Shown here: positions 44,296 to 54,831 of the stretch, piece after piece
How the letters are laid out: each line of letters begins with the position of its first letter
Numbering within the stretch: the first letter of the stretch is position 1
Assembly: GCF_019966515.1 (NCBI RefSeq)
Contig: NZ_JAIMIB010000003.1
Location: 1-64,000, forward strand
Source of the DNA: Roseovarius aestuarii
GTDB taxonomy: Bacteria > Pseudomonadota > Alphaproteobacteria > Rhodobacterales > Rhodobacteraceae
Direction: 5' to 3'
DNA length: 64,000 nt
Made by a program: the position numbers and the translations under genes
Notes under the pieces: model-generated
What the model was told of the DNA's origin: nothing
Database searches by the model: none
What the model saw: the letters and a program-made list of their open reading frames with translations, nothing else

Positions 44296-44949
44296 ATGGC
44301 TTTGCCGGTTTTATGGTCATTCCGGCGATGCCCCTATGCGATGCGGGCACGTCTGGCGATCGTCTCGGCGGGCGTTCATGTCGAATTGCGCGAAGTGGTG
44401 TTGCGCGACAAGCCGGTTCAATTTCTGCAATCCTCACCGAGTGCGACGGTACCCTGTCTGAACACCGGATCTCAGGTCATTGATGAAAGCTTTGACATCA
44501 TGATCTGGGCGCTGAAGACAAACGACCCGGAGCATTGGTTGAACATGCCGGAACAGGGATTCGGCCTGATAGAAGCAAACGACGGCTGGTTCAAACACGC
44601 GCTGGATCGGTACAAATACGTCTCGCGACACAAAGATGTGGACGCCGAGGCAGAACGGGAAATCGCCGCAGAGTTCATTTGCGAACTGGACGTGCTTCTG
44701 GCTGATCGGGCTTGGCTGTTCGGAGCCTTGCCGTCACTGGCTGACATGGCGGTGCTGCCCTTCGTTCGACAGTATGCTCATGTCGATCTGGTTTGGTTCA
44801 ATCGACAGCGTTGGCGGCATGTGATCCGCTGGCTAGATGCTTTCAAAGCGTCAAACCGATTTACTGCGATCATGACAAAATATCCGCAGTGGCGCGCGCC
44901 GGACCAGAGAGTTCTGTTCCCTGACGAGCTTTCTCTCCCTTGCAATTAG
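44296..44949 (+). CDS. Glutathione S-transferase family protein
   Basis: A 217-residue protein with an N-terminal thioredoxin-like domain beginning RRCPYAMRARLAIVSAGV and a helical C-terminal domain (ADREWLFGALPSLAD-like LADRAWLFGALPSLADMAVLPF). The active-site cysteine in RCPY suggests an omega- or beta-type enzyme with thiol-transferase activity. It starts 3 bases after mtaB and is thus cotranscribed. Confidence 0.9.
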   Translation: MALPVLWSFRRCPYAMRARLAIVSAGVHVELREVVLRDKPVQFLQSSPSATVPCLNTGSQVIDESFDIMIWALKTNDPEHWLNMPEQGFGLIEANDGWFKHALDRYKYVSRHKDVDAEAEREIAAEFICELDVLLADRAWLFGALPSLADMAVLPFVRQYAHVDLVWFNRQRWRHVIRWLDAFKASNRFTAIMTKYPQWRAPDQRVLFPDELSLPCN

Positions 44950-44997
44950 CAATGCAATCCTCAGGATGCGCATAATCCACCTTGAAGGCCGCGCAAG

Positions 44998-45624
44998 ATG
45001 CACCCTAACCCCGTATTCCGCAAAGAGACGACCAGCCAGCACATCACCTTTGCCCGCGAGTTGGGATTTGGCATGTTAGCCGTCACCACCTCTGACGCGC
45101 CGGTGATAAGCCACATTCCGTTTCTGTTGTCCGGGGATGGTACAGTGGCTGAATTTCATCTGGTGCGGTCAAATCCGATTGCGAGGGCGTTGAAAACACC
45201 GCTCAAGGCACGGCTGGCAGTGCAGGGGGCACATTCCTATGTCTCGCCGGACTGGTATGGCGTCGACGATCAGGTGCCGACATGGAACTACATGGCGGTG
45301 CATATGGTGGGCGAGGTCGAGCAGCGCCCGGCGGACGAATTGCACGATCTGCTCGACCGACAATCCGCCGTCTATGAAAGCCGCTTGCAGCCCAAGCCGC
45401 CCTGGACCACCGTCAAAATGACGGCCGATGTGCTTGAGAAGATGATGCGCCAGATTGTGCCGTGTCGGATGCGGGTGGATCGGATTGATGGCACATGGAA
45501 ATTAAGCCAGAACAAGCCTGATGATGTGCGGCTGCGTGCGGCGGATCATATGGATGCCTACGGGTTTGGCAGCGATGTGCGGGTGCTGTCGGCGTTGATG
45601 CGTGGGATTACACCCGGCGGCTGA
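44998..45624 (+). CDS. PaiB-like FMN-binding protein
   Basis: A 208-residue protein of the PaiB (transcriptional repressor of sporulation/protease) family with a split-barrel FMN-binding fold. PVFRKETTSQHITFARELGFGML opens the fold, SYVSPDWYGVDDQVPTWNYMAVHMVG is its core, and LRAADHMDAYG ends it. In Bacillus PaiB has been called a negative regulator, but many homologues are better seen as pyridoxamine-oxidase-like proteins. It lies between two GST genes. Confidence 0.85.
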   Translation: MHPNPVFRKETTSQHITFARELGFGMLAVTTSDAPVISHIPFLLSGDGTVAEFHLVRSNPIARALKTPLKARLAVQGAHSYVSPDWYGVDDQVPTWNYMAVHMVGEVEQRPADELHDLLDRQSAVYESRLQPKPPWTTVKMTADVLEKMMRQIVPCRMRVDRIDGTWKLSQNKPDDVRLRAADHMDAYGFGSDVRVLSALMRGITPGG

Positions 45625-45688
45625 CCTAGCGCTGGTCAACTGGGTGTGATGGACCTACCTTTGTCATATCCAAACAGGAGTTTTTGCG

Positions 45689-46291
45689 ATGAAACTGCTA
45701 TCTGCGGACGCCTCGCCTTTTGCACGCAAGGTGCGTGTTCTGATCCTTGAAACTGATCTGACTGACGCGGTTGAGACTGTCGTGGCCATGACCACGCCTT
45801 ACGACACGAACCAAACCCTGCTGGCGGCCAATCCGGTGGGCAAGCTGCCGACGTTGATTCGCGAAGATGGTCCGGCGCTTTATGACAGCCGGGTAATCTG
45901 TCGCTTTCTCGATGACCACGCGAGCGCAGGTCTTTATCCGGCCAACCGGCTGTGGGACACGCTGACATTGGAAGCAACGGCGGATGGTATCATGGATGCA
46001 GCGGTGTTGATGACTTACGAAAAGCGCCTGCGCCCGCCCGAATATCAATCCGTTGACTGGTTGGACGCCCAGTGGAAAAAGGTCATGGGGGCGGTGTCGG
46101 TCATAAACGACCGCTGGATGAGCCACCTGTCAGGTCCGCTGGATATGAGTCATATTGCTACCGGATGCGCGCTGGCCTATCTGGATTTCCGTCACGGTGA
46201 TCGCAACTGGCGCAAGGGAAATGACGCCCTGGACGACTGGCTGGCAGTTTTTGCCGAGCGCGACAGCATGAAAGCCACCGCGCCCGAGTGA
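45689..46291 (+). CDS. Glutathione S-transferase family protein
   Basis: A 200-residue GST. The N-terminal domain starts MKLLSADASPFARKVRVLILETD, with the active Ser/Cys position in SPFARKVR. The substrate domain includes MTYEKRLRPPEYQSVDWLDAQWKKV. AGGAG precedes the ATG. It is the second GST of the region, unrelated at close range to the one at 44296. Likely cytosolic glutathione-dependent detoxification. Confidence 0.9.
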   Translation: MKLLSADASPFARKVRVLILETDLTDAVETVVAMTTPYDTNQTLLAANPVGKLPTLIREDGPALYDSRVICRFLDDHASAGLYPANRLWDTLTLEATADGIMDAAVLMTYEKRLRPPEYQSVDWLDAQWKKVMGAVSVINDRWMSHLSGPLDMSHIATGCALAYLDFRHGDRNWRKGNDALDDWLAVFAERDSMKATAPE

Positions 46292-46506
46292 GGCCCGTTT
46301 TGGCCTTGAGCGAACATTCACACATTAAGTACTGGCGGCCCGTGCGGCGGGTAGTGGCGTCCATTGAGCTCGGACCAATGGCGCCCAGCTCGAAGACCGA
46401 TGCGTGGCGGACTGCGGCGCTGATTCCCCACAGGTGGAAAACGCGAGCCGCAGCGTCTGGTCAGGATTAACGTGATCGATCCAATTCGAAACGGACCGGC
46501 CCTGGT

Positions 46507-47193
46507 TCAAAAACTATAACTGACCCCGATATTCACGGCATGAGTCAGAATGTCGGTGCTGATCGAGCCGGGAAGCTGGCCGGGTACCAAAGGATCGGCA
46601 TCAATGGTGATGTCATTATCCGACCAGGTGAACTGATATTCGGTAAAAAGCGCCCAATGATCGTTCAGGTCGTATTTAATGCCCGCGATACCCCGAAGGG
46701 CGGGGCCGGTCGTCTCGTAACCAAAGGTTCGATTCGATGCGCCGTTCACGGTGACATCCACATGCGGGATCGCAATACCGGCGCCAGCGCCCACATAGGG
46801 CGTGAACTTTTCCAGTTTGAACGCACCGGGCCAACGCTTCATGATGTTCGCTGTGATGATGTTATGACCATCGGAAAGCTCGAAACTGCTGGCACCGATA
46901 GCGGCAAGATCAGCGGTCGAGGCATAGGCTTTGGTATGCGTGCCCTCAATGCCGAAGCCGATATTTGATTGGGTCCACCACATCGCACGCCCGCCGTAAT
47001 AATAGGGGTTTTCCAGTGGTCTGCCTTCCCAATCGAAACTGCGGCTGACCGGAACGCCGCCAGGAAATGTGCCCGAGCCGGTGCTTCCCTGAACGCTTTG
47101 CACGCCGAGATAGAGGCTGAGTTCCACTTCTGCAGCGGCGGGCATCGTGGTCATCGCAAGAGCGACGGCGGCACATTTCAGGATGTTCTTCAT
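46507..47193 (-). CDS. Outer-membrane beta-barrel protein
   Basis: A 228-residue exported protein. Signal peptide MKNILKCAAVALAMTTMPAAA, then alternating strands with aromatic girdles: VELSLYLGVQSVQGS, YVGAGAGIAIPHVDVTVN, LNDHWALFTEYQFTWSDNDI, and the C-terminal HAVNIGVSYSF ending in Phe, the signal for the BAM complex. It resembles small 8-strand Opa/OmpW-like porins. Function unassigned. Convergent with the GST, 215 bases away. Confidence 0.9.
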   Translation of the reverse strand: MKNILKCAAVALAMTTMPAAAEVELSLYLGVQSVQGSTGSGTFPGGVPVSRSFDWEGRPLENPYYYGGRAMWWTQSNIGFGIEGTHTKAYASTADLAAIGASSFELSDGHNIITANIMKRWPGAFKLEKFTPYVGAGAGIAIPHVDVTVNGASNRTFGYETTGPALRGIAGIKYDLNDHWALFTEYQFTWSDNDITIDADPLVPGQLPGSISTDILTHAVNIGVSYSF

Positions 47194-47415
47194 GTCGAAA
47201 GGCCCCTTCGGGTTTGTGTCGGTAGGATTTGCCTCTGCTTACACCCGTAATACGGCCCTCTCAAGCGCGACAGAAGCGCACCCTGGTCAATTCCGCGGCA
47301 TTGTGCTCTGGACTGGCCCGAAAAGCACAGTTAAACATCGCGATGGAAAGGTTGCAGGATTCCCGCGACCCGAGATTGCATGAGCCGCATTCGGCACCAG
47401 AATGGAGTATACCTC

Positions 47416-47976
47416 GTGTCCCACGCAGAAGATCACGAAGGCACCCGCAGGGATTTCCTTTATTACGCTACCGCAGGCACCGGCGCTGTCGCCACCGCCG
47501 CAGCCGTCTGGCCGCTGGTTGACCAGATGAACCCGTCCGCCGACGTTCAGGCGTTGAGTTCGATCCGGGTTGATGTCGCGGATGTGGCACCGGGCACCCA
47601 GCTGACGGTGAAATGGCTGGGCAAGCCGGTATTCATCCGCCGCCGCACCCAGGCCGAGATTGACGAGGCACGCGCCGTGGATCTGGCTGAACTGCCCGAT
47701 GGCGATGCCCGTAACGAAAATATCGACGATGGGTCGCCGGCTACGGATGAGAACCGGTCGATGGACGAATCCGGTGAATGGCTGGTTCAGATGGGTGTGT
47801 GCACCCACCTGGGTTGTGTTCCGCTGGGCGATGCCGGTGATTTCGGCGGGTGGTTCTGCCCCTGCCACGGGTCGCATTACGATACCTCTGGCCGCATCCG
47901 CAAAGGACCGGCACCTGAAAACCTGCCGGTGCCGGTAGCAGAATTCGTCGATGAAACGACGATCAAACTGGGATAA
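47416..47976 (+). CDS. petA: Cytochrome bc1 Rieske iron-sulfur subunit
   Basis: A 186-residue Rieske protein. A Tat-type N-terminus ([19 protein letters not shown]) has the twin-arginine and a membrane helix. [2Fe-2S] ligands are in CTHLGC and CPCHGS (about residues 132 and 152). GTG at 47416 is chosen because GGAG (47404-47407) stands 8 bases before it and the length matches the family, whereas the upstream ATG at 47380 has no such site. It is the first gene of the petABC operon. Confidence 0.96.
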   Translation: MSHAEDHEGTRRDFLYYATAGTGAVATAAAVWPLVDQMNPSADVQALSSIRVDVADVAPGTQLTVKWLGKPVFIRRRTQAEIDEARAVDLAELPDGDARNENIDDGSPATDENRSMDESGEWLVQMGVCTHLGCVPLGDAGDFGGWFCPCHGSHYDTSGRIRKGPAPENLPVPVAEFVDETTIKLG

Positions 47977-47988
47977 GGAAGCGCGCAT

Positions 47989-49311
47989 ATGTCCGGAATT
48001 CCGCACGATCACTACGAACCCAAGACTGGCGCTGAGAAATGGCTGCATAGCCGCCTTCCTATTGTCAGCCTGATGTATGACACATTGATGATCCCCACGC
48101 CCAAGAACCTGAACTGGATGTGGATCTGGGGTATCGTCCTGACCTTCTGCCTGGTGCTGCAAATCGTTACCGGCATCATTCTGGTCATGCATTACACGCC
48201 GCATGTCGAACTGGCCTTTGCCTCGATCGAACACATCATGCGCAACGTGAATGGCGGGCACTTCATCCGCTATCTGCACATGAACGGCGCGTCGCTGTTC
48301 TTCTTTGCCGTCTATATCCACATCTTCCGCGGGCTGTACTACGGCTCCTACAAGGCCCCGCGCGAGATTACGTGGATCATCGGCATGCTGATCTACCTGA
48401 TGATGATGGGCACGGCCTTCATGGGCTACGTGCTGCCTTGGGGTCAGATGTCCTTCTGGGGCGCGACGGTGATTACCGGCCTCTTTGGTGCGATCCCGTT
48501 CATCGGTGAGCCGATCCAGACCTGGCTGCTGGGTGGCCCGGCGGTGGACAACGCGACGCTGAACCGCTTCTTCTCGCTCCACTACCTGCTGCCTTTCGTG
48601 ATCGCAGCGCTGGTCGCGGTGCATATCTGGGCCTTCCATTCCACTGGCAACAACAACCCCACAGGTGTTGATGTGCGCCGTGGCTCCAAGGCCGAGGCCG
48701 AGAAAGACACATTGCCGTTCTGGCCCTATTTCGTGATCAAGGATCTGTTTGCGCTGGCCGTGATCATGGTGGTGTTCTTCGCCATCGTGGGCTTCATGCC
48801 CAACTATCTGGGCCACCCGGACAACTATATCGAAGCCAACGCGCTGGCTACGCCCGCGCATATCGTGCCGGAATGGTACTTCCTGCCCTTCTACGCGATC
48901 CTGCGCGCCTTTACCGGCGAAGTCTGGGTTGTGCAACTGGCAAGCTGGATCACCGGTGGCATCGTCGACGCCAAGTTCTTCGGTGTGCTGGCGATGTTCG
49001 GTGCGATCGCGGTGATGGCGCTGGTGCCGTGGCTGGATACCTCCAGCGTACGGTCGGGCCGGTATCGTCCGATGTTTAAGTGGTGGTTCGCCCTGCTGGT
49101 CATCGACTTCATCGTGCTGATGTGGCTGGGCGCCCGTCCGGCGGAAGAGCCGTATGCAACCTATTCGCTGATCGCCTCGGCCTACTGGTTTGCCTACTTC
49201 CTGGTGATTCTGCCGCTGCTGGGCGTGATCGAAAAACCAACTGCCGCGCCGGAAACCATCGAAGCGGATTTCGAAGCGCATTACGGCAAAGCCGAAACAC
49301 CGGCTGAATAA
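47989..49311 (+). CDS. petB: Cytochrome b of the bc1 complex
   Basis: A 440-residue polytopic cytochrome b with about eight helices and the two b-heme histidine pairs on helices B and D ([20 protein letters not shown] and [20 protein letters not shown]). The quinol-oxidation site has [12 protein letters not shown]. It is the Q-cycle core that oxidises ubiquinol and passes electrons to Rieske protein and cytochrome c1. Starts 12 bases after petA. Confidence 0.98.
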   Translation: MSGIPHDHYEPKTGAEKWLHSRLPIVSLMYDTLMIPTPKNLNWMWIWGIVLTFCLVLQIVTGIILVMHYTPHVELAFASIEHIMRNVNGGHFIRYLHMNGASLFFFAVYIHIFRGLYYGSYKAPREITWIIGMLIYLMMMGTAFMGYVLPWGQMSFWGATVITGLFGAIPFIGEPIQTWLLGGPAVDNATLNRFFSLHYLLPFVIAALVAVHIWAFHSTGNNNPTGVDVRRGSKAEAEKDTLPFWPYFVIKDLFALAVIMVVFFAIVGFMPNYLGHPDNYIEANALATPAHIVPEWYFLPFYAILRAFTGEVWVVQLASWITGGIVDAKFFGVLAMFGAIAVMALVPWLDTSSVRSGRYRPMFKWWFALLVIDFIVLMWLGARPAEEPYATYSLIASAYWFAYFLVILPLLGVIEKPTAAPETIEADFEAHYGKAETPAE

Positions 49312-49327
49312 GAGAGGATCGGGGACA

Positions 49328-50125
49328 ATGATGAAAAAACTCAGCATCGCCGCTGTAACCGCCCTGACCCTTTCGACCGGGGGCGCAATGGCCGCCGGCG
49401 CCGAGGGTCATGTGCATGACGTCGACTTCTCGTTCGAGGGGCCGTTCGGCAAGTTCGACCAGAACCAGCTGCAACGCGGTCTGCAAATCTACACCGAGGT
49501 CTGTTCGGCCTGTCACGGGCTGCGTTATGTACCACTGCGCACGCTGTCCGACGAAGGCGGTCCGCATCTGCCCGAAGATCAGATGCGTGCCTATGCCGAG
49601 CAGAATTTCGAGGTGTTCGACCCCGAACTGGACGATACCCGCCCGGCACGGCCAACCGATCACTTCCCGATGTCGAACCTGGAAAACGCGCCGGACCTAA
49701 GCCTGATGGCGAAAGCCCGCGCCGGTTTCCACGGGCCCGAGGGCACCGGCATCAACCAGCTGGTTAAAGGCATGGGTGGCCCGGAATACATCGTCTCGCT
49801 TCTGACCGGATATACCGGCGAAGAGAAAGAGGAAGCCGGCGTTACGCTATACGAAAACACCGCTTTCCCGGGTGGCTGGATTTCGATGGCGCCACCGCTT
49901 GCCGGCGAGGATGTTGAGTTTGCCGATGGTCACAGCAACGAGCTTCATCACGAAGCCGAAGACCTGGCAGCCTTCCTGATGTGGACGGCCGAGCCTAAGC
50001 TGATGGCACGGAAACATGCGGGCCTGACAGGTGTGATTTTCCTGACGTTGTTGTCGGTGCTTCTGTATCTGACCAACAAACGCATCTGGGCGCCGGTCAA
50101 AGGCAAGTGCCACAAGGCAGGCTAA
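49328..50125 (+). CDS. petC: Cytochrome c1 of the bc1 complex
   Basis: A 265-residue exported c-type cytochrome. Signal peptide ends near MAAGAEG, the heme motif CSACH lies at residues 59-63, the axial Met is in the [10 protein letters not shown] region, and a C-terminal anchor ([13 protein letters not shown]) precedes [10 protein letters not shown]. It transfers electrons from the Rieske protein to soluble cytochrome c. Two adjacent ATG codons can serve as start, both after GAGGATCGGGG. It closes the operon before a strong terminator. Confidence 0.97.
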   Translation: MMKKLSIAAVTALTLSTGGAMAAGAEGHVHDVDFSFEGPFGKFDQNQLQRGLQIYTEVCSACHGLRYVPLRTLSDEGGPHLPEDQMRAYAEQNFEVFDPELDDTRPARPTDHFPMSNLENAPDLSLMAKARAGFHGPEGTGINQLVKGMGGPEYIVSLLTGYTGEEKEEAGVTLYENTAFPGGWISMAPPLAGEDVEFADGHSNELHHEAEDLAAFLMWTAEPKLMARKHAGLTGVIFLTLLSVLLYLTNKRIWAPVKGKCHKAG

Positions 50126-50168
50126 GCCACTGTCGCCGGTTGGCGACAGATTTGAGACTCAAGACAAG

Positions 50169-50207
50169 TCGGCGCGGTTGCCTGAGGTAGCCGCGCCGAT
50201 TTTTTTT
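50169..50207 (+). terminator. Rho-independent terminator of petABC
   Basis: TCGGCGCGG (50169-50177) pairs with CCGCGCCGA (50191-50199) over nine bases and is followed by eight T residues (50200-50207). It lies 44 bases after petC. Confidence 0.92.
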
Positions 50208-50427
50208 GTCCGGTCACCTATCTAGATTGCGATACTAAGATATCGGACGGTTTCCGGCCGGTGTTCTTGCATAGTTGAAAGGGCGCGAATTCCACGAGGT
50301 TGGGGGCGCGGAGCTTTCATTGCGATTATATCCTTGAATAGGATGGATTGTTTCCAAATCCTGGTTAATGCTATGACAAGGGCATCTGAGGCAAACAGGG
50401 CCGGAACCACGGCAAGATGGATCCGCA

Positions 50428-51201
50428 ATGATCAAGTTACGCAGTGCATTTCTGGATTGGGCGCGCCACCAGCGCGAGCTGCGCCGCTGGAGCAGAACCG
50501 CACGCGATGCACCGAAAATGCGTCATTCGCTACTGCGGGCCGAGAGGTTCCGTGCCCGTAAGCTGATGTATTCGTTGAATGAGGTTGTTTCGATTGCGGA
50601 TAACCGGTTGGCCCTGCCGATGATCGGGTCAAACGCGTTTCCCAAACCTCATGGTACCGATTGGTCCTGGCGGCCGTCGCTCTGGCGCGAGCCGTTGGCC
50701 ACGCCTGGCCTGTCGTCGGTCGAAAGCAAGTCCAAGCTCGGCGATGAAGTGACATTGTTTCACGATTGTGCACATTCCGAGCTGACACTGCGCCAGTTGC
50801 GCAACAGTCGCGAGGCCGATCTGGCGCCCTACGGGCTGCGCATGGACGTCTTCAGTTTCGACGGCTCTTTCCTGTCGCTGGTGCTGGACTTGCCTTTCGA
50901 GGCAGTGGATCGGCTGACCCGCCGCCACCTGATCCGCATGGACACGATTGTCGAGATGGAGAAGCCGCTGGAAATCTTTGCCCGGCTCAACATCAAGCAC
51001 GGACCAAATACCGAGCAGCTAGTACGCGAACTGCCGCTGCATGAAGAAGACGTGATGGTCGAGTTTGATCTGGCCTATAGCGAGCTTAACGAAAAACGTA
51101 TCGAGCGCGCCTGGATCGATCTGATCTTTGAAAACCCGCAGATGAGTCAGGTGATCCTTCGCGACCTGACCTTCGGGCGGCGGCCGCGGGCGGAATTCTG
51201 A
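50428..51201 (+). CDS. DUF6478 family protein
   Basis: A 257-residue cytoplasmic protein of a family found widely in Rhodobacterales. Recognisable pieces are DNRLALPMIGSNAFPKPHGTDW, TLFHDCAHSELTLRQLRNSR, and FARLNIKHGPNTEQLVREL. The tail LRDLTFGRRPRAEF is conserved. No function is known. The N-terminus is a basic helix (HQRELRRWSRTARD). Cotranscribed with the next gene. Confidence 0.85.
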   Translation: MIKLRSAFLDWARHQRELRRWSRTARDAPKMRHSLLRAERFRARKLMYSLNEVVSIADNRLALPMIGSNAFPKPHGTDWSWRPSLWREPLATPGLSSVESKSKLGDEVTLFHDCAHSELTLRQLRNSREADLAPYGLRMDVFSFDGSFLSLVLDLPFEAVDRLTRRHLIRMDTIVEMEKPLEIFARLNIKHGPNTEQLVRELPLHEEDVMVEFDLAYSELNEKRIERAWIDLIFENPQMSQVILRDLTFGRRPRAEF

Positions 51202-51210
51202 GGGAGCAAG

Positions 51211-51588
51211 ATGAACGAGTTGACACTGACCAAGACCCGGCTGTTCGAAGGCGTATGGGAAGGCGTTCTGATCTACGAGGGCGAGGGGAACTACCAACCC
51301 GAGATAGAGGTGACGCATCTACAAAAACAGGTTCCGGGCGTGCAGGTGTCCGAGAAGCCCGAGGAAAAGCTGTGGGTGGTACGGGTGCCGATTCCCGTTG
51401 AGATGATTGCCGACGGCGTGCAGACCTTTCTGATATGCGACAAACGCAGCGGCGACACGCTAGATAGTTTCGCGCTGATGTCAGGCGACGCGCTCAGCTA
51501 TGATATCCGGGCCGAGATGGCGCTTCTGCGAGAAGAACTTGACCTGCTCAAACGCGCATTCCGGCGGCATTGTCTGGAAACGACTTAG
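51211..51588 (+). CDS. Conserved Rhodobacterales hypothetical protein
   Basis: A 125-residue protein of a small family that accompanies DUF6478 genes. RLFEGVWEGVLIYEGEG starts a beta-rich part; the C-terminus is a helix, DIRAEMALLREELDLLKRAFRRHC, likely a coiled coil. AGGGAGCAAG stands before the ATG, 9 bases after the DUF6478 stop. It overlaps the convergent LOG gene by four bases at the stop. Confidence 0.75.
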   Translation: MNELTLTKTRLFEGVWEGVLIYEGEGNYQPEIEVTHLQKQVPGVQVSEKPEEKLWVVRVPIPVEMIADGVQTFLICDKRSGDTLDSFALMSGDALSYDIRAEMALLREELDLLKRAFRRHCLETT

Positions 51589-52415
51589 TCTTTTTCTTCT
51601 TCCCAGTTGTCGATGATCTCTATCGCCTCCTGGGCGGTTTCGACAAAGCGGAACAGGTCCAAATCCTCGGGTGAGATGGTGCCTGCATCCGACAGTGCTT
51701 CCCAGTTGATGATTGAGCGCCAGAATTTTTCACCGAAGAGCAGGAATGGCACGCGGTTCATCCGGTCGGTCTGGATCAGCGTGAGCGCCTCGAATGTTTC
51801 GTCCAAAGTGCCGAAGCCACCGGGAAAGACGCAGATCGCCTTGGCCCGCATCAGGAAATGCATTTTGCGGATCGCGAAATAGTGGAAATTGAAGCAGAGC
51901 CCCGGCGTCACGTATTCATTCGGGGCCTGCTCATGCGGCAGCACGATGTTGAGGCCGATGGAATTGCCGCCCGCGTCCACGGCGCCGCGGTTTCCGGCCT
52001 CCATCACGCCAGGGCCGCCGCCGGTTGCCACCACATATTCGCGGCCATAGGTGGACATGGATTTTTCGGTCATCAGCCGGGCAAATTCGCGCGCCTCGTC
52101 ATAGTAATGCGACAGGCTTGCCAGTGTTTCGGTGCGCGCCTCGGATTTTTTCGAGGGCTCCGGAATGCGGGCACCACCAAACAGCACAACCGTGCTTTGA
52201 ATGCCGCGTTCGTTCAGGATCATCTCGGGCTTGAGCAGTTCCAGTTGCAGCCGGACGGGCCGCAATTCGTCCCGGCACATGAAATCCAGATCGTTGAAGG
52301 CAAGACGATAGGCCGGGGCGCGGGTCTGCGGCGTGTCAGGCACCTGTTCGGCCGAGGAACGGTCGGAATGGGCATCGCGAAACTGGCTACGGCGGTCGTC
52401 TTTCATCTCCGGCAT
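51585..52415 (-). CDS. LOG-family protein (TIGR00730-like)
   Basis: A 276-residue LOG protein. It has the PGGFGTLDE catalytic motif and GGGPGVMEAGNRGA, the phosphate-binding part, both needed for cytokinin riboside 5'-monophosphate phosphoribohydrolase-type activity. In bacteria the usual role is nucleotide hydrolysis (purine 5'-monophosphates). The N-terminus of about 50 residues is longer than in the small LOG proteins. It stands alone between convergent and divergent core genes. Confidence 0.93.
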   Translation of the reverse strand: MPEMKDDRRSQFRDAHSDRSSAEQVPDTPQTRAPAYRLAFNDLDFMCRDELRPVRLQLELLKPEMILNERGIQSTVVLFGGARIPEPSKKSEARTETLASLSHYYDEAREFARLMTEKSMSTYGREYVVATGGGPGVMEAGNRGAVDAGGNSIGLNIVLPHEQAPNEYVTPGLCFNFHYFAIRKMHFLMRAKAICVFPGGFGTLDETFEALTLIQTDRMNRVPFLLFGEKFWRSIINWEALSDAGTISPEDLDLFRFVETAQEAIEIIDNWEEEKD

Positions 52416-52485
52416 ATCCTTGCTTGGGTCTGGTTAACAAGGCGTATAGGACTGGATCGGACTTGACCAGTGACAGGGGCGCGAA

Positions 52486-53406
52486 ATGGATTGGATTTCA
52501 TCGATTGAAATCGCGGCGGAACGGATCCGCACGCACGTGCGATCCACGCCCGTGGTGACGGCATCTGTGCCGGGAGTGGACGTGCCCGTGACGTTCAAGC
52601 TTGAGCAAGTGCAGCACACGGGCAGTTTCAAGGCGAGGGGTGCGTTCAATACTTTGCTTTCGGGCGCGGTACCCGAAGCCGGGCTGGTGGCCGCCTCGGG
52701 CGGTAATCACGGGGCGGCGGTGGCCTATGCTGCGCAAAAGCTGGGGCATAGGGCACGGATTTTTGTGCCAAAAATGGCCGGACCCGCCAAGATTGCGCTG
52801 ATCGAAAGGTCAGGTGCGGAGCTGACGGTGGTGCCGGGGGAATATGCCAATGCTTTGGCGCAGGCGCGCGCGGTGGAAGTGAGTAGCGGCGCGATGCAAG
52901 TCCATGCCTATGATGCGCCTGCGACCGTAGCCGGGCAAGGGACCTGCATGGTTGAATGGGAGGATCAGGGTTTAGACGCCGATACCGTCCTGATCGCCGT
53001 CGGCGGGGGCGGGTTGATCGCGGGCGCGATGGCCTGGCTGGCGGGGCGGCGCCGGATCGTGGCGGTCGAGCCCGAAACCTCTTGCGCGTTGCATGCGGCC
53101 CTGGCAGCGGGACGGCCGGTCGATGTGGAGGTATCGGGCGTGGCCGCCAATGCCCTGGGCGCGCGGCGTATCGGTGAGATTTGTTTTGATCTGGCGCTGG
53201 ATCAGGATGTGCAATCGGTTCTGGTCAGTGATGGTGCAATTACAGAGTCGCAGCGTTGGCTTTGGCAGGCATTGCGGCAGCTGGTGGAGCCGGCCGGGGC
53301 CACGGCGCTGGCGGCGCTGATATCAGGCGCCTATCGTCCGGCGCCCGGTGAGCGGGTTGCGGTATTACTTTGCGGCGGCAATGTCGCACCTGACCCGCTG
53401 GGGTGA
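52486..53406 (+). CDS. PLP-dependent serine/threonine dehydratase
   Basis: A 306-residue fold-type II enzyme. The PLP lysine is in [11 protein letters not shown] (about residue 49), the glycine-rich phosphate loop in [13 protein letters not shown] (about 172), and the substrate loop in [15 protein letters not shown]. It probably makes 2-oxoacids and ammonia from L-threonine or L-serine. There is no ACT regulatory domain, so it is a catabolic rather than biosynthetic type. Confidence 0.9.
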   Translation: MDWISSIEIAAERIRTHVRSTPVVTASVPGVDVPVTFKLEQVQHTGSFKARGAFNTLLSGAVPEAGLVAASGGNHGAAVAYAAQKLGHRARIFVPKMAGPAKIALIERSGAELTVVPGEYANALAQARAVEVSSGAMQVHAYDAPATVAGQGTCMVEWEDQGLDADTVLIAVGGGGLIAGAMAWLAGRRRIVAVEPETSCALHAALAAGRPVDVEVSGVAANALGARRIGEICFDLALDQDVQSVLVSDGAITESQRWLWQALRQLVEPAGATALAALISGAYRPAPGERVAVLLCGGNVAPDPLG

Positions 53407-53558
53407 AAAACGCGTTCAGGCGCGTCCCAACCGCCCACCCCTGCGCCTTCACGCGTCTTTGCTGGCGCGATTGCTATCTGCCACGTCGCATTGCGCATCG
53501 CGCGTCAGCGTCATATAGGCGATTGCGAGATTTGAAAGTTGACCCAACGGAGGCCCCC

Positions 53559-54386
53559 ATGTCGAATGCCCAGCTTGAACAAGCCATCGAAGCCGCGTGG
53601 GACACGCGTGACACGATCACCCCCGCGACGACCGGTCAGACCCGCGAGGCGATCGAGGATACGCTCAATGCGCTGGACAGCGGCACATTGCGTGTGGCGG
53701 AGCGTCGTGAGAATGGCGACTGGCATGTCAACCAGTGGGCCAAGAAGGCGGTGCTGCTCTCCTTCCGGCTGCGCGACATGGCCATTATCGAAGGCGGGCC
53801 CGACAATGCCGGCTGGTGGGATAAGGTGCCGTCGAAATTCGATGGCTGGAGCGAAGATCAGTGGCGCGCTGCCGGGTTCCGCTCGGTGCCAGGATCGATC
53901 GTTCGCCGCTCGGCCTATATTGCGCCCGGCGTGGTGCTGATGCCGAGTTTTGTGAATATCGGCGCCTATGTCGACGAGGGGTCGATGGTCGATGGCTGGG
54001 CCACCGTTGGCAGCTGCGCGCAGATCGGCAAGAATGTGCATCTGAGCGGCGGTGTGGGCATCGGCGGTGTGCTGGAGCCAATGCAGGCTGGGCCGACAAT
54101 CATTGAGGACAATTGCTTTATCGGCGCCCGGTCCGAGGTCGTCGAGGGCTGCATCGTCCGCGAAGGATCGGTTCTGGGCATGGGTGTGTTCATCGGCCAG
54201 TCAACCAAGATCGTGGATCGGGAGACCGGCGAGGTTTTCTATGGCGAGGTGCCGCCCTATTCGGTGGTGGTTGCGGGTTCGATGCCGACAAAGAACAACA
54301 TCAGCCTTTATTGTGCGGTGATCGTCAAGCGGGTGGACGAGAGGACTCGTTCGAAAACCGGTATCAACGAGCTGTTGCGTGACTGA
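53559..54386 (+). CDS. dapD: Tetrahydrodipicolinate N-succinyltransferase
   Basis: A 275-residue left-handed beta-helix enzyme of lysine biosynthesis, forming N-succinyl-2-amino-6-ketopimelate. The N-terminal helices ([15 protein letters not shown]) are followed by hexapeptide repeats from about residue 120 ([53 protein letters not shown]). The ATG at 53559 with GGAGG is clearly correct; the open frame extends upstream. It works with dapF and dapE in this window. Confidence 0.97.
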   Translation: MSNAQLEQAIEAAWDTRDTITPATTGQTREAIEDTLNALDSGTLRVAERRENGDWHVNQWAKKAVLLSFRLRDMAIIEGGPDNAGWWDKVPSKFDGWSEDQWRAAGFRSVPGSIVRRSAYIAPGVVLMPSFVNIGAYVDEGSMVDGWATVGSCAQIGKNVHLSGGVGIGGVLEPMQAGPTIIEDNCFIGARSEVVEGCIVREGSVLGMGVFIGQSTKIVDRETGEVFYGEVPPYSVVVAGSMPTKNNISLYCAVIVKRVDERTRSKTGINELLRD

Positions 54387-54711
54387 TAAACCCAAAAAGA
54401 AGTCTCGCCAGCAGGTTTACACCCTGCTGGTCGAGATCGGGCGTAAAGATGGGGATGGGTTGGCCGCAAAGGCAACAGGTGCCGCACTGGTTATTTATGC
54501 CAGTGGTGTGGATGAGGCAGAGGCCGTGCGCGAGACCGTGGCGATCCTGAAACAGGCCGATACCGCGCCGCTGGATGTGTCGGGGTACGGCACGTTGGAG
54601 GAACGGCTGACCGAGGGCCACGAGATTAGCGATGAGGAGCGCGAGTTGATGCAACGCGCGCTGGACGAAAACGCCGTGATTGTCGCGCAGGTCACCCCGT
54701 TTTTCGATTAG
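54379..54711 (+). CDS. Conserved small protein downstream of dapD
   Basis: A 110-residue cytoplasmic protein starting at GTG 54379 and overlapping dapD by 8 bases. It has basic [20 protein letters not shown] and then alternating helices and strands: [32 protein letters not shown]. No named family, but a neighbour of this type after dapD is known in this group. Possibly a regulator or chaperone; no evidence. Confidence 0.7.
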   Translation: MTDKPKKKSRQQVYTLLVEIGRKDGDGLAAKATGAALVIYASGVDEAEAVRETVAILKQADTAPLDVSGYGTLEERLTEGHEISDEERELMQRALDENAVIVAQVTPFFD

Positions 54712-54831
54712 TATGTAACGTCATTCCGCGTTGGGTTGATTATGATACCCAAAAACGAAAAAATCTTTCAGTCGATTTGAAAATGGCTGCTTTGAGCCCG
54801 TAGTTGACCGACGCTGCGCGACGCATGAATG

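Noticed and set aside
47287..49347. 686-codon open frame on the minus strand
   Set aside because: It is antisense to petA and petB, which are unmistakable. High GC and third-position bias of the real genes keep this frame open; the translation has low-complexity Gln/His/Arg content and no family.
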